Shown here: in pieces, positions 50,414 to 58,948 of the stretch
Layout of the letters: each line of letters starts with the position of its first letter
Numbering within the stretch: the first letter of the stretch is position 1
Origin: Actinomycetospora succinea
Lineage (GTDB): Bacteria; Actinomycetota; Actinomycetes; Mycobacteriales; Pseudonocardiaceae
Direction: 5' to 3'
Assembly (NCBI RefSeq): GCF_004363095.1
Contig: NZ_SNYO01000002.1
Location: 868,001 to 932,000 of the forward strand
Length of the DNA stretch: 64,000 bases
Position numbers and translations under genes: made by a program
The notes under the pieces: model-generated
Seen by the model: the letters and a program-made list of their open reading frames with translations, nothing else
What the model was told of the DNA's origin: nothing
The model's database searches: none

Positions 50414-52254
50414 AGCCCCAGCATGCCTGCCACTCTCTGCGTGTCCGCATCGGTCCACCCCGGGGGCGTACCCACGGAGAGCCAGCCGCCCACCATGACC
50501 TCCCGGTACTGGTGTCCGTGCCCGTCGGGCACCGACAGCGAGTTGGTCAGGTCGATGGTGACCTGCCAGAACGTCACCACGGGGTACCAGTCGACGGCCT
50601 CGGACACGTCCCGACCTCGGGGTTCGTCGAGCCAGTCCGGTCGGTGCCACAACAGGCTCGGCGTCCACCAGACGATCGGGTCGGAGGCGTGCTGCAGGTA
50701 GACCACGTGTGGTGGAGACCACACTCCCGGTGGGCGTGTCAGGTCCACCGCGGTCGACCCGAAGCGCACCTCGCGGCCCCCGTCGACCACGGGGAGGACG
50801 GCCGGCGACCCGGGGTCGCGGCGCGCGGTGAGCGCCGCGTGCAGGCGGTTGGAGTTCGGCGGGCCCACCCACAGCACGCCGTCGGCCTGGGCGCGGGCGT
50901 CGTCGATGCTCGAGAACGCGGCCTCCGAGCCCAGGGACCCGAGGCTCTCGCCGAACACGAGCAGCCGCGGGCGCCGGTCGGGCGGCAGCTGCTCGACCCG
51001 GGCGTGCACCGCGTCGAACAGGGCGCGGCCCTCGGCCTCGGCGCGCGAGCGGTCGACGACGAACGACAGCCAGCTCGGCAGGTAGGAGTACTGGGTGGCG
51101 ACGATCGCGGTGTTCCCGCCCCAGATCATCTCCAGGGAGTCGGCCACCGGGTCGTCGATCCAGCCGGTGCCGGTGGTGGTCACCAGCGCGAGCACCTGGC
51201 GCTGGAACGCCCCGGTGCGCTCGAGCTCGGCGACGGCGAGCGCCGCGCGCTCCTCGGGGCCGGGCGCGGACATCAGCCCGACGTAGGCGCGGATCGGCGG
51301 CGTCGGCGCCCGGCCGGAGGCTTCGCCGAGGTCGGCCAGGGGGCGTCCGCCGGCGACGAAGTCCTGCCCCTCGCGGCCCAGGGTGTCCCACCGGACGAGC
51401 GAGGCGGGCGAGCCCGAGCGCAGCGGCGAGATCGGCGCGACCACGCCGGGGTAGGTCTGCGTGTTGGTCGCGCTGAACGCGGCGTCCGCGGCCCGCAGGC
51501 CGGTGCGCAGGACCAGGGCGTCGATCACGGTGGCGACGAGGACGACCACGAGCACCGTCCCGACGACGGTCGCGACCTGCGCGGGCAGGTGGGCCCGGCG
51601 CCGCAACAGGTCGGCGGCCCGCCCGGCGAGCCATCGCACGCCACGACCGAACCCGACGATCAGCCCGGCGACCACGAGCGCCACCGGCCCGGCGCGCAGC
51701 CACCCGTCGGTGGTCGGCTGGGCGATGCCCATGAGGGCGGCGACCTGGCGTTGCCACGCGGCGCCCGCGAGCAGCATCCAGAGCAGCGCGACCACGGCCG
51801 TCACCACGAGGACGACCCAGGTGCCCGGCGTGAACCACTCGGGCGTTCCCCGCTGCACCTTGCCGGTGAGGCGGGTCCACCGCGCGGTGCGCCCGAGCAG
51901 CCACGCGACGGCGACGCCGAGGCCGTAGCCCAGCCCGCCGGAGATGCCGGTGGCGAGGCCCTGGAAGAGGTAGTCGCGGGGGATCAGCGACGGCGTCAGC
52001 GAGATGAGGGCGAACGCGGTCCCGAGGACGAAGCCCGCCGGGTGCGCGCGCGGGACGTAGCGCACCAGCGGCGCCAGACGGGGCGGGAGCAGCGGGGAGT
52101 CGCCGCCGAAGTGGTGGCGGGCGCCCTCGCGGTGCCAGAGGTGGTGGTGCTCGAGCTCCTCCTCGAACTCCCGCTGGAACTCGGTGTCGAGCTCCGTGTC
52201 GGCGTCCGGGTACGCCGAGCCCGGAGCCGTCGCCCGGGTCTCACCGTCCGCCAC
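50410..52254 (-). CDS. Abhydrolase_9 family membrane-anchored alpha/beta hydrolase
   Basis: 614 residues. N-terminal part with about five membrane helices (FVLGTAFALISLTPSLIPR, WVVLVVTAVVALLWMLLAG) is the Abhydrolase_9_N region; the C-terminal part has the nucleophile elbow VFGESLGSLGSEAAF and the histidine end near VVYLQHASDP. The family is common in actinobacteria and may act on envelope lipids; no member is well known. GTG 52254 is the preferred start; an upstream GTG at 52290 lacks any ribosome site. Heads the overlapping set with CPBP protease, CorA and methyltransferase. Confidence 0.9.
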   Translation of the reverse strand: MADGETRATAPGSAYPDADTELDTEFQREFEEELEHHHLWHREGARHHFGGDSPLLPPRLAPLVRYVPRAHPAGFVLGTAFALISLTPSLIPRDYLFQGLATGISGGLGYGLGVAVAWLLGRTARWTRLTGKVQRGTPEWFTPGTWVVLVVTAVVALLWMLLAGAAWQRQVAALMGIAQPTTDGWLRAGPVALVVAGLIVGFGRGVRWLAGRAADLLRRRAHLPAQVATVVGTVLVVVLVATVIDALVLRTGLRAADAAFSATNTQTYPGVVAPISPLRSGSPASLVRWDTLGREGQDFVAGGRPLADLGEASGRAPTPPIRAYVGLMSAPGPEERAALAVAELERTGAFQRQVLALVTTTGTGWIDDPVADSLEMIWGGNTAIVATQYSYLPSWLSFVVDRSRAEAEGRALFDAVHARVEQLPPDRRPRLLVFGESLGSLGSEAAFSSIDDARAQADGVLWVGPPNSNRLHAALTARRDPGSPAVLPVVDGGREVRFGSTAVDLTRPPGVWSPPHVVYLQHASDPIVWWTPSLLWHRPDWLDEPRGRDVSEAVDWYPVVTFWQVTIDLTNSLSVPDGHGHQYREVMVGGWLSVGTPPGWTDADTQRVAGMLGL

Positions 52255-52639
52255 GGTGCCCAGCTTCCCGCGCCGCGCAAGCCGGTACACGTCCGGTACC
52301 GATCATCGCGGCGTGATCTTCCGTGCTGTGGCCGGGACGACGGCGCGGCGCTGTCCCTCGTGGGCCTCGGACACGCTCCGTCCCGTCTCGTCGGAGCAGC
52401 GTGGCCGATGCACCTGTCCGGCCCACGCCACCTCCGGGCGGTTGGTTCCGCTGCGTGATGGACGCCGCGACCGGAACGGCTCACCGTGGTGACCTCGTCG
52501 GGGTCGAGCGCTCCGGGCAGCACGGGCCCGCACTCGGACACGGCAACGCCGGTGGGCGGCGACCGGACCTCGCGACGGGCGTTCAGGACCACGCCCGCCC
52601 TGCACGGCCCCGGGGAGCCAGGCGAGGGAAGGAACCGTG
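52255..52639. other. 385-bp divergent intergenic region
   Basis: No convincing gene; open frames here have arginine/proline-rich random composition. CGGTAC occurs twice near 52284-52299 (ccggtacacgtccggtacc) and TGATCTTCCGTG at 52314-52325 is repeated exactly at 63103-63114. It must hold promoters for both flanking genes; GGGAAGGAACC before 52640 is the ribosome site of the plus-strand gene. Confidence 0.45.
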
Positions 52640-53254
52640 ATGTACGCACGCCACACGTTCGCCACCGGGGATCCGGCCATGCTCGACGACGCGGTGACCG
52701 CCACCCGGGTCCAGGGCCACGAACTGCTGAGCGGGCAGCCCGGCTTCGCCGGGATGTCCGTCTTCGTCGACGCCGCGCTGGGCAAGTTGCTCATCGGCTC
52801 GTTCTGGGACACCGAGGAGTCCTGCCGGGCCAGCGACGAGACGGTCCGCGAGCAGCGGGCGAAGCTGCTGCTCCCGTTCGCCGCCACGCTCGGGAGAGAG
52901 ATCTTCGAGGTGGCGCTGGCGCACCAGATCCGCGAGCCCGGCCCCGGCTCGGCGATGCGGCGCCTGGTCATCGAGTTCGACCCCGCCGAGACCGACGCCC
53001 GGATCGAGGCCTTCCGCGCGGTCATCCCGTCGCTCGACGCCATCCCGGGGTTCTGCCGCAGCACCCTGTTCATCGACCGGGCGCGTGGCCGAGCGGTCGT
53101 CGGCTCGATCTACACCGACCGCGCGGCCATGGAGGCGGCCCGTGCCGCCACGGCCGGGGTGCGCGAGCGGGCCGGACAGCACGCCGGGCACGCCATGGCG
53201 GTGCGCAGCCTCGAGGAGTTCGACACCGTGTTCTACGGCGCCCCCTCCGCCTAG
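52640..53254 (+). CDS. two-domain ferredoxin-like fold (ABM-like) protein
   Basis: 204 residues from ATG 52640 (GGAAGGA upstream; GTG 52637 also possible). Two similar halves of about 100 residues: QPGFAGMSVFVDAALGKLLIGSFWDTEESCR and IPGFCRSTLFIDRARGRAVVGSIYTDRAAME (cores PGFAGMSVFVD and PGFCRSTLFID) show an internal duplication typical of dimeric alpha-beta barrel proteins such as antibiotic-biosynthesis monooxygenases. No catalytic residue can be named. Its stop TAG and that of the facing amidase share bases in CTAG (53251-53254). Confidence 0.75.
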   Translation: MYARHTFATGDPAMLDDAVTATRVQGHELLSGQPGFAGMSVFVDAALGKLLIGSFWDTEESCRASDETVREQRAKLLLPFAATLGREIFEVALAHQIREPGPGSAMRRLVIEFDPAETDARIEAFRAVIPSLDAIPGFCRSTLFIDRARGRAVVGSIYTDRAAMEAARAATAGVRERAGQHAGHAMAVRSLEEFDTVFYGAPSA

Positions 53255-54438
53255 ACCCGGGCCTCGAGCCACCGACCCGCCGAGAGCAGCGCGTCCTCGC
53301 GGTCGGGGTGACCGATCAGCGCGAGACCCAGCGGGAGGCCGGCCTCGTCGCGCGCGCCGGGGACGGCGAGCGCCGGCAGCCCGAGCAGGTGCCAGGGCCG
53401 GGACATCACGGGGTCGCCGGTGCCGTCGGTGGCGAGCGGGGCGACGCCCAGGGCGCCGGGGACGAGCACGGCGTCGGCGGTCTCCAGGCGCGCGAGTGCG
53501 GCCGTCCGGGTCGCCGCGGCGCGCGAACGGGCGCCGGCGAGGACGTCCGGGGACACCGCCCGGCCCTCGTCCAGCATCGCCGTGAGCCGCTCGCCCAGTC
53601 GCGGGTCCGACGGCACGACCTCCGACGCCTCCGCGGCCATCACCGTGTGGTGGTCGGCGGCCGCGGCACGCAGGTCGACGTCCCACGCCCCGACGTCGGC
53701 GCCGGCCGCGCGGGCCCGTTCGACGGCGTCGGCGTGCGCCGCCCGCATCGCCGGCGACACGTCGGCGATCTCGGTGCCGTCCCAGGCGAGCAGGCGCGGC
53801 ACCGTGGCCCCGGCGGGCTCCCGGCCGGTCAGCGCGGCCCGGGCGAGGGCGAGGTCCTCGACGGTCGCGGCGAAGAGGCCGAGCGTGTCCAGGCTCGGCG
53901 CGAGCGGGTTCACGCCGTCGGTCGGGAGCGCCCCGCGCGCCACGGCGAGCCCCGCGACCCCGCAGAACGAGGAGGGGCGGACGACGGAGCCCGCGGTCTG
54001 CGACCCGAGCGCGAGCGGCACCATGCCGGCCGCGACGGCCGCCGCCGACCCGCTGGAGGAGCCGCCGGGCGTGCGGGCGAGGTCGTGCGGGTTGCGCGTC
54101 GGCCCCGGGTCGAAGCAGGCGAACTCGGTGGTCACGGTCTTGCCGACCACCACCGCGCCGGCCTCGCGCAGCAGGCGCACGATCGCGGCGTCGGCCGCCG
54201 CGGGCGGTGTGTCGGCGCGGACGGGCGAGCCACAGCGCGTCGGCACCCCGGCGACGTCGATGATGTCCTTGACGCCGACCGGGACGCCCGCGAGCGGGCC
54301 GGTGCCGGGCTCGTCCGCGTCCAGGAGCGTCACCCACGCCCGCACCCGGTCGTCGATCGCCGCGATGCGCCGTCGTGCCGCCTCGGCACCGCGCGTGTCG
54401 GCGAGCCGCCAGGGGTCGACCAGCTCCGGGGAGTCCAC
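53251..54438 (-). CDS. amidase signature family hydrolase
   Basis: 395 residues from GTG 54438. Ser-cisSer-Lys triad: lysine in VGVKDIIDVAG, cis-serine in TPGGSSSGSAAAVAAG and nucleophile in GSQTAGSVVRPSSFCG. It is short compared with GatA (about 480), so it is a stand-alone amidase and not the tRNA amidotransferase subunit. Substrate unknown. No operon partner: both neighbours are separated or face it. Confidence 0.92.
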   Translation of the reverse strand: MDSPELVDPWRLADTRGAEAARRRIAAIDDRVRAWVTLLDADEPGTGPLAGVPVGVKDIIDVAGVPTRCGSPVRADTPPAAADAAIVRLLREAGAVVVGKTVTTEFACFDPGPTRNPHDLARTPGGSSSGSAAAVAAGMVPLALGSQTAGSVVRPSSFCGVAGLAVARGALPTDGVNPLAPSLDTLGLFAATVEDLALARAALTGREPAGATVPRLLAWDGTEIADVSPAMRAAHADAVERARAAGADVGAWDVDLRAAAADHHTVMAAEASEVVPSDPRLGERLTAMLDEGRAVSPDVLAGARSRAAATRTAALARLETADAVLVPGALGVAPLATDGTGDPVMSRPWHLLGLPALAVPGARDEAGLPLGLALIGHPDREDALLSAGRWLEARV

Positions 54439-54455
54439 GGGGCGGAGTCTGGTCC

Positions 54456-54941
54456 CTAGGACATCGGGATGCGCAGGACCTTCGTCTCACCGAGAGCCGG
54501 CGGCTCGTCCTCCGGGTTGGCCTGCGGGGTGCGCTGGGCCGAGCTCGAGGAGCTCGACGAGCTGGCCTGCTGGTTCCCCGAGCCGGAGCTCGAGCTGTTG
54601 CTGGCGGAGTCGGAGGAGCTGCCGGAGTCGTCGCAGGTGCTCCGGCTGCTGCTGCTGCTGCCGCCGCCCAGGCCGAGGTCGCCGAGCAGGCCGCCGACGA
54701 GGCCGCCGTCGCCCGTGTCGCAGGACTCGTCGGAGCCGTGCGAGGAGCCGTGGCTCGAGGACCGGCTCGAGGAGTGGCTCGAGCCGCTGCCGTCGTCGCC
54801 GTGGTCGTGCCCCGGCGTGGCGAGGGCGAGGCCCGCTCCCGATCCGGCCAGGGCGAGGGCGGCGGAGGTGGCGACGGCTCCGCGGCCGAGGAAGCGACCG
54901 ACGCCGGTGGTCGGCGCGTCGTCGATGCGGTGGACACCCAT
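54456..54941 (-). CDS. Ser/Gly-rich probable exported protein
   Basis: 161 residues from ATG 54941, with AGGAGG 8 nt upstream. The first 45 residues have a basic part and a hydrophobic stretch ending in alanines (GRGAVATSAALALAGSGAGLALATPG), shown by the core TSAALALAGSGAGLALA, which fits a signal peptide. Then a segment of HDHGDD and serine runs, GGLVGGLLGDLGLGGG in the middle and two cysteines (DESCDTGD, STCDDSG) that could form a disulfide. No family recognised. Low complexity makes homology searches unreliable. Confidence 0.75.
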   Translation of the reverse strand: MGVHRIDDAPTTGVGRFLGRGAVATSAALALAGSGAGLALATPGHDHGDDGSGSSHSSSRSSSHGSSHGSDESCDTGDGGLVGGLLGDLGLGGGSSSSSRSTCDDSGSSSDSASNSSSSGSGNQQASSSSSSSSAQRTPQANPEDEPPALGETKVLRIPMS

Positions 54942-55132
54942 GTGAGTTCCTCCTCCAGCGTGACCACCGTGGTCCGGTCGGCGCAACGGGTCTCGTTCCC
55001 GTCAGCCCTAGGTCTCGTTCAGGTCACGACGCAGCTCGGAGTGCCCCTCCTCGACGGGCCTCAATCCCCCGACCCGCACCGGATCTGTACGGGGAGTTCC
55101 GCCGCCGACCGCCGTGCTCCTACGCTGCGCCG

Positions 55133-55765
55133 ATGGCGGCGACGACGACGGCGCGCTGGGTCGAGGTGCACCCGCGCAACCCCCAGCGCCGCGCGATCCG
55201 CGCGACGGTGGACCTGCTGCGCGAGGGCGGGCTGATCGCCTACCCCACCGACTCCTGCTTCGCGCTCGGCGCGATGCTCGGCAACCGCGAGGGCCTCGAG
55301 CGGATCCGGACCATCCGCCGGCTCGACGCCCGGCACCACTTCACGCTCGTGTGCCGGGACTTCGCGCAGCTCGGGCAGTTCGTCCGCATCTCGACGCCGG
55401 TGTTCCGGGCGGTCAAGGCGGCGACGCCGGGCTGCTACACGTTCATCCTGCCGGCGACCAAGGAGGTGCCCCGCCGGCTCCTGCAGCCGCGCAAGCGCAC
55501 CGTCGGCGTGCGCATCCCGCAGCACCCGGTCGTCGACGCGCTCCTCGAGGAGCTGGACGAGCCGCTGCTGTCGTCGACCCTGATCCTGCCCGACACCGAG
55601 GAGCCGATGACCTCGGGCTGGGAGATCCACGAGCGCCTCGGGCACCAGCTCGACGCGATCCTCGACTCGGGCGAGTGCGGGACCGAGCCGACCACCGTCA
55701 TCGACCTGTCCGGCGACGAGCCAGAGCTCATCCGACAGGGCGCCGGCGAGGGCTTCGAGTGGTGA
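55133..55765 (+). CDS. YciO/Sua5/YrdC family protein
   Basis: 210 residues from ATG 55133. GGLIAYPTDSCFALGAMLGN, RIRTIRRLDARHHFTLVCRD, PGCYTFILPATKEVPRRLL and RIPQHPVV (KxR(S)x family core in RIRTIRRL) match the YrdC fold and most closely the YciO branch, which binds RNA or nucleotides but is not the main threonylcarbamoyl-AMP synthase TsaC. Single gene. Confidence 0.92.
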   Translation: MAATTTARWVEVHPRNPQRRAIRATVDLLREGGLIAYPTDSCFALGAMLGNREGLERIRTIRRLDARHHFTLVCRDFAQLGQFVRISTPVFRAVKAATPGCYTFILPATKEVPRRLLQPRKRTVGVRIPQHPVVDALLEELDEPLLSSTLILPDTEEPMTSGWEIHERLGHQLDAILDSGECGTEPTTVIDLSGDEPELIRQGAGEGFEW

Positions 55766-55796
55766 CGCCCGCGCGGAGCACGGCTGCCACGACTGC

Positions 55797-56129
55797 TCAG
55801 TGCGCCACGCGGGGCAACCGGTCCGCCGCCGCGCGCAGCGCCAGGTAGGCGTCCTCGAGCTCGCGCGCCGCGAGGTGGGCGCACGCGGTCCGGACCGCGA
55901 CGGCGACCTCGTCCATCGCGAGCCGGTGGCGGTCGCCGGGACCCCGCGTCGGGCGCGCGGCCTGCGCGGCGAGCGCCGCGCGCAGCATCTGGTCGAGCCG
56001 GCCGTCGAGGACCGCGGGGGGCGGCTGGGTGAGGTCGGCGAGGTGCTCGAGCGCCGCGCGGATCGCCGCGCTGAGGTCCGGCGGCTGGCCCGACGTGGAG
56101 TCGGCGCCGGGACGGGTCGCGACGGTCAC
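55797..56129 (-). CDS. small helical protein of unknown function
   Basis: 110 residues from GTG 56129, overlapping the stop of the STAS gene. Largely helical and rich in alanine; no motif seen. It has an ANTAR-free, HTH-free look (LAARELEDAYLALRAAADRL at the end). Co-translation with a STAS-domain anti-sigma antagonist suggests a part in the same signalling, but nothing in the sequence shows it. Confidence 0.65.
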   Translation of the reverse strand: MTVATRPGADSTSGQPPDLSAAIRAALEHLADLTQPPPAVLDGRLDQMLRAALAAQAARPTRGPGDRHRLAMDEVAVAVRTACAHLAARELEDAYLALRAAADRLPRVAH

Positions 56130-56602
56130 CGCGAGAACCTCCCGGGCGCAGCCACCCGACCGACCTCCGGATGGGCCGGCGTCACGGTCAGGCGGCGGTC
56201 GAGGGCGGTGAGGTGGAGCGGGCGCACCACCGTCCGGTGCGCCGCGACGAGCACCAGGTGCACGCCGCGCTCCACCGCGGTCTCGTGGACGGCGGCGAAC
56301 ACGTCGAGGCCGGAGGCCCCGAGGAACGTCACGCCCTCGAGGTCACAGATCACCGACGGGACCTCGCCCGGGGCCATCAGCTCGCCGTCGCGCTCGTCGG
56401 CGACGGCACCGATCGCGCCCTCGACGACGTCGCGCAGGTGCTGGACCGTGAGCATGTCGATCTCGCCGAGGACCCGGACGAGGACGACCCCTCGGCGGGG
56501 CTGGGTCGGGGCGACGGTCAGGCCCGGGCCGACGGCGTCGTCGCCGACCACCGGGAACCATCGTTCGGCGGCGTCACGACCGCCGGTGCGTGGTGCCATC
56601 AT
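56126..56602 (-). CDS. STAS-domain protein, anti-sigma-factor antagonist type
   Basis: 158 residues from ATG 56602 (or the next ATG, 56599). RVLGEIDMLTVQHLRDVV and VICDLEGVTFLGASGLDVF are the STAS core; the phospho-acceptor serine of SpoIIAA-type antagonists is GASGLD here. A 35-residue extension precedes the domain. Such proteins release a sigma factor by binding its anti-sigma kinase; no RsbW-type kinase or sigma factor gene is nearby. AGGAGAGG lies 12-13 nt upstream. Confidence 0.88.
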   Translation of the reverse strand: MMAPRTGGRDAAERWFPVVGDDAVGPGLTVAPTQPRRGVVLVRVLGEIDMLTVQHLRDVVEGAIGAVADERDGELMAPGEVPSVICDLEGVTFLGASGLDVFAAVHETAVERGVHLVLVAAHRTVVRPLHLTALDRRLTVTPAHPEVGRVAAPGRFSR

Positions 56603-56742
56603 CGCTGGAGCCACCTCTCCTGCAAGGCTTCGTCCGCGGGCCTCGAAGGTGTGAAGCGTGCGGTGGCTCTCGTCACTGTGCCCGGGTCGTCGGGACCTGT
56701 CCACCGCGAGCGACCGCATGATCACCCTTCGCGGTGACCCGT

Positions 56743-57471
56743 TCAGAGCACCGTCAGCCCCCGGACGACCGTCGCGACGGCCCCGACGAGGGCGAGCACG
56801 ATGACCGCCTTGCGCGCCGTCTCCGCCGACAGACGGCGGTGCACGACGTCGCCGAGCACCACGCCGACCGCGATCCCGGCGAGGCCCGTGAGCCACACCG
56901 CGCCGCCGAGCGACGGGGCGCCCTTGCTGACGAGCGCGACGAGATTGATGACCAGCAGGACCACCTGCGCGGTCGGGACGAAGACCTCGATGCTCCAGCG
57001 GCGCGCCAGCGCGAACGCCGACAGCGCCGGCCCGCCGACCCCGGCCGTCACGTTGACGAAGCCGGCGACCGCGCCCGCCGTCAGCGCGCCCGGTGTCCCG
57101 TCCAGCCACGCCCCCAGCCGCGGCACGAGCGAGAGCGCGACGGCGGCCAGCGCCAGCAGGCCCACCACGACGAGCAGCGGGCCCTCGGGCAGGGCGTCGA
57201 CGACGAGCGCGCCGAGCGGCACGGCGACCACGGCGCCCGCCAGCAGCAGACCGGCGGCACGCCCGTCGACCCCGCGGTGGGTGCGGACGAGGACGATCAC
57301 GCACAGCACGACCTGCAGGGCGTTGCCGAACGACACCCCGTCGCGCGGACCGAGGATCGCCACGAGGAACGGCCCGCCGACGAGCGCGAGCCCCAGCCCC
57401 GTCGTGCGCTGCGTGATCGCGCCGAGAAGGACCGGGCCCACGACGAGCGCCGCCGTCCCCGCCGCGCTCAC
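56743..57471 (-). CDS. TauE/SafE family sulfite exporter-like membrane protein (1)
   Basis: 242 residues, about eight hydrophobic helices. GAITQRTTGLGLALVGGPFL and GFVNVTAGVGGPALSAFAL are the two inverted TauE motifs. Family members move sulfite, sulfonates or organosulfur anions across the inner membrane. It is alone on its strand and has no leader peptide of the type seen before the second copy at 61976. Confidence 0.9.
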   Translation of the reverse strand: MSAAGTAALVVGPVLLGAITQRTTGLGLALVGGPFLVAILGPRDGVSFGNALQVVLCVIVLVRTHRGVDGRAAGLLLAGAVVAVPLGALVVDALPEGPLLVVVGLLALAAVALSLVPRLGAWLDGTPGALTAGAVAGFVNVTAGVGGPALSAFALARRWSIEVFVPTAQVVLLVINLVALVSKGAPSLGGAVWLTGLAGIAVGVVLGDVVHRRLSAETARKAVIVLALVGAVATVVRGLTVL

Positions 57472-57532
57472 GGGCGCGGTGGGGACGACGGCGTCATGCG
57501 GTCATGATGACCGCGGCGTCACTGCTCCGACA

Positions 57533-57970
57533 TCACTGCGGGGTGATGCTGAAGTTCACGGTGTCGCCCTCGACGCCGGTGACCTGCACCAGGAGCGTCG
57601 AGGTCTGGCCGGCGTCGGTCCCGGTGCACGTGATCGTCGCGCCGACCTCGCCCTCGAGCGACGACGGGCAGCTGACCTGGCTCGGCGCGACCCCGTACTG
57701 CTGGGCGATCTGCTGCTCGACCTGGTCGGCGGTCACCACGGGGTTGCCGAAGGCCATCACGAGGACGAAGAGCCCCACGACGACCGCGACGAACGCGCCG
57801 ACCACGATCCCGATGATCTTGGGTGCCTTGCTCTTGCGCACGGGCGGTGGCGGAGGGTAACCACCGTATCCCGGAACGGGGGGTGGGCCGCCGTAGGGCA
57901 GACCGGCCGGACCCTGCGGCATCGGGGGGTACGGGTAGCCGGCGGGAGGCGGCGGAGCCTGCTGCGACAT
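57533..57970 (-). CDS. DUF4333 domain membrane protein with Pro/Tyr-rich N-terminus
   Basis: 145 residues from ATG 57970 (GAGGAG upstream). Residues 1-45 are Pro, Gly and Tyr repeats (YPYPPMPQGP), then a basic patch, one membrane helix (IIGIVVGAFVAVVVGLFVLV) and an outside domain with two cysteines, VSCPSSLEGEVGATITCTG, the DUF4333 pattern of lipoprotein-like actinobacterial proteins. Role unknown. Confidence 0.87.
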   Translation of the reverse strand: MSQQAPPPPAGYPYPPMPQGPAGLPYGGPPPVPGYGGYPPPPPVRKSKAPKIIGIVVGAFVAVVVGLFVLVMAFGNPVVTADQVEQQIAQQYGVAPSQVSCPSSLEGEVGATITCTGTDAGQTSTLLVQVTGVEGDTVNFSITPQ

Positions 57971-58225
57971 GGGGAACTCCTCGGGATCGCGGGACACGGT
58001 GGGCGGCGGGGACCCCTCCGGAGCTCCGGCGGGTAAAGAGCAGCATAGAACACGGAGAGCGACGAGCAAGGGGGATCCCTACTCCGTCAGAGTTATCTCA
58101 GAGTCCCGCCACGATGCGACTTCCCACCTCGTGTCCTCACCCGGCTCACAGCCGGCGAACAGGATCGGCGCCGAACCTGGTCCCAGGACGCCGGACCGCC
58201 CGTCGCCCGCCGCGAGGAGGACGCC

Positions 58226-58948
58226 GTGCACGCCGCCGCCACCATCGAGGCCTCCTGTGTCGACGGCGGCGAGCCGTGGGCCTCCCGGCAGGGTCCGCGG
58301 CGCCACCAGGCGGACGCGGCCGCCGCCTACCGCCACGCCACCGGACGCCTCGCGGTCGCCGTCGCCGACGGCGTGGGCGACTCCGAGGCCGCCGGCTTCG
58401 CGGCCCGGCTCGTCGCCGACCACGCCGTGCGGGTCGCCGCGCTCGAGGGCCGCCCCGACACCGCCCTGCTCGCGGCGCACGACCTCCTCACCAGCACCCG
58501 CGATCTCGTGCCGGGCGACGCCGCGGCCGTCGTCGCCCTCGCGCCCGGCGCCGACGACCCGCGCTGGCGCCTCGCCTGGGTCGGCGACTGCCGGGCCCTG
58601 GCCTGGGACGGCCGCTCGCTGCGGACCCTGACCGCCGACCACACCGTCGCCGCGGCGCTGCGGGCCCGCGGTCTGCACGTGCACCCGCGCCTCGCGCACG
58701 TCCTGACGGTCAGCGCGCGCACCGCGAGCCCGCAGGAGGTCGGCATCGCCGTCGTCGACGACCCGGGCACGCTCCTGCTCGTCAGCGACGGGGTGCACCG
58801 CAGCGTCGCCGGGCCCGCGCTGGCCGCCGCGCTCGCCGAGGGCGGGAGCGACGCGGAGCGCGCCGAGCGGATCGTCGCGCTCGCCGCGGCGGCCGGCGCG
58901 ACCGACAACGCGACGGCGCTGGTCGTCACCTCGCCGCGGGGAGCGTGA
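58226..58948 (+). CDS. PP2C-family Ser/Thr phosphatase-like protein
   Basis: 240 residues from GTG 58226 (GAGGAGGAC upstream). Metal-site motifs: VAVADGVGDSEAAG, WVGDCRALAWDG, LLVSDGVHRSV and GATDNATALVV, all as in PPM phosphatases. The N-terminal RxxxxDA region (RRHQADAAAAY) replaces the usual RxxNQD, so one basic/metal residue differs. It could counter the Ser/Thr kinase at 5897-8080, but they are 50 kb apart. Last 23 nt overlap the facing histidine kinase gene. Confidence 0.9.
   Translation: MHAAATIEASCVDGGEPWASRQGPRRHQADAAAAYRHATGRLAVAVADGVGDSEAAGFAARLVADHAVRVAALEGRPDTALLAAHDLLTSTRDLVPGDAAAVVALAPGADDPRWRLAWVGDCRALAWDGRSLRTLTADHTVAAALRARGLHVHPRLAHVLTVSARTASPQEVGIAVVDDPGTLLLVSDGVHRSVAGPALAAALAEGGSDAERAERIVALAAAAGATDNATALVVTSPRGA

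Noticed and set aside
52323-52640. Plus-strand frame of 105 codons in the 52.3-52.6 kb intergenic region
   Set aside because: Arg/Pro/Gly-rich, no ribosome site, no motif; it ends at the start of a well-supported gene.
56743-57471. Leader peptide before the first TauE/SafE gene
   Set aside because: I looked upstream of 57471 on the minus strand for an HVDLxRxxSAxC pattern and found none.
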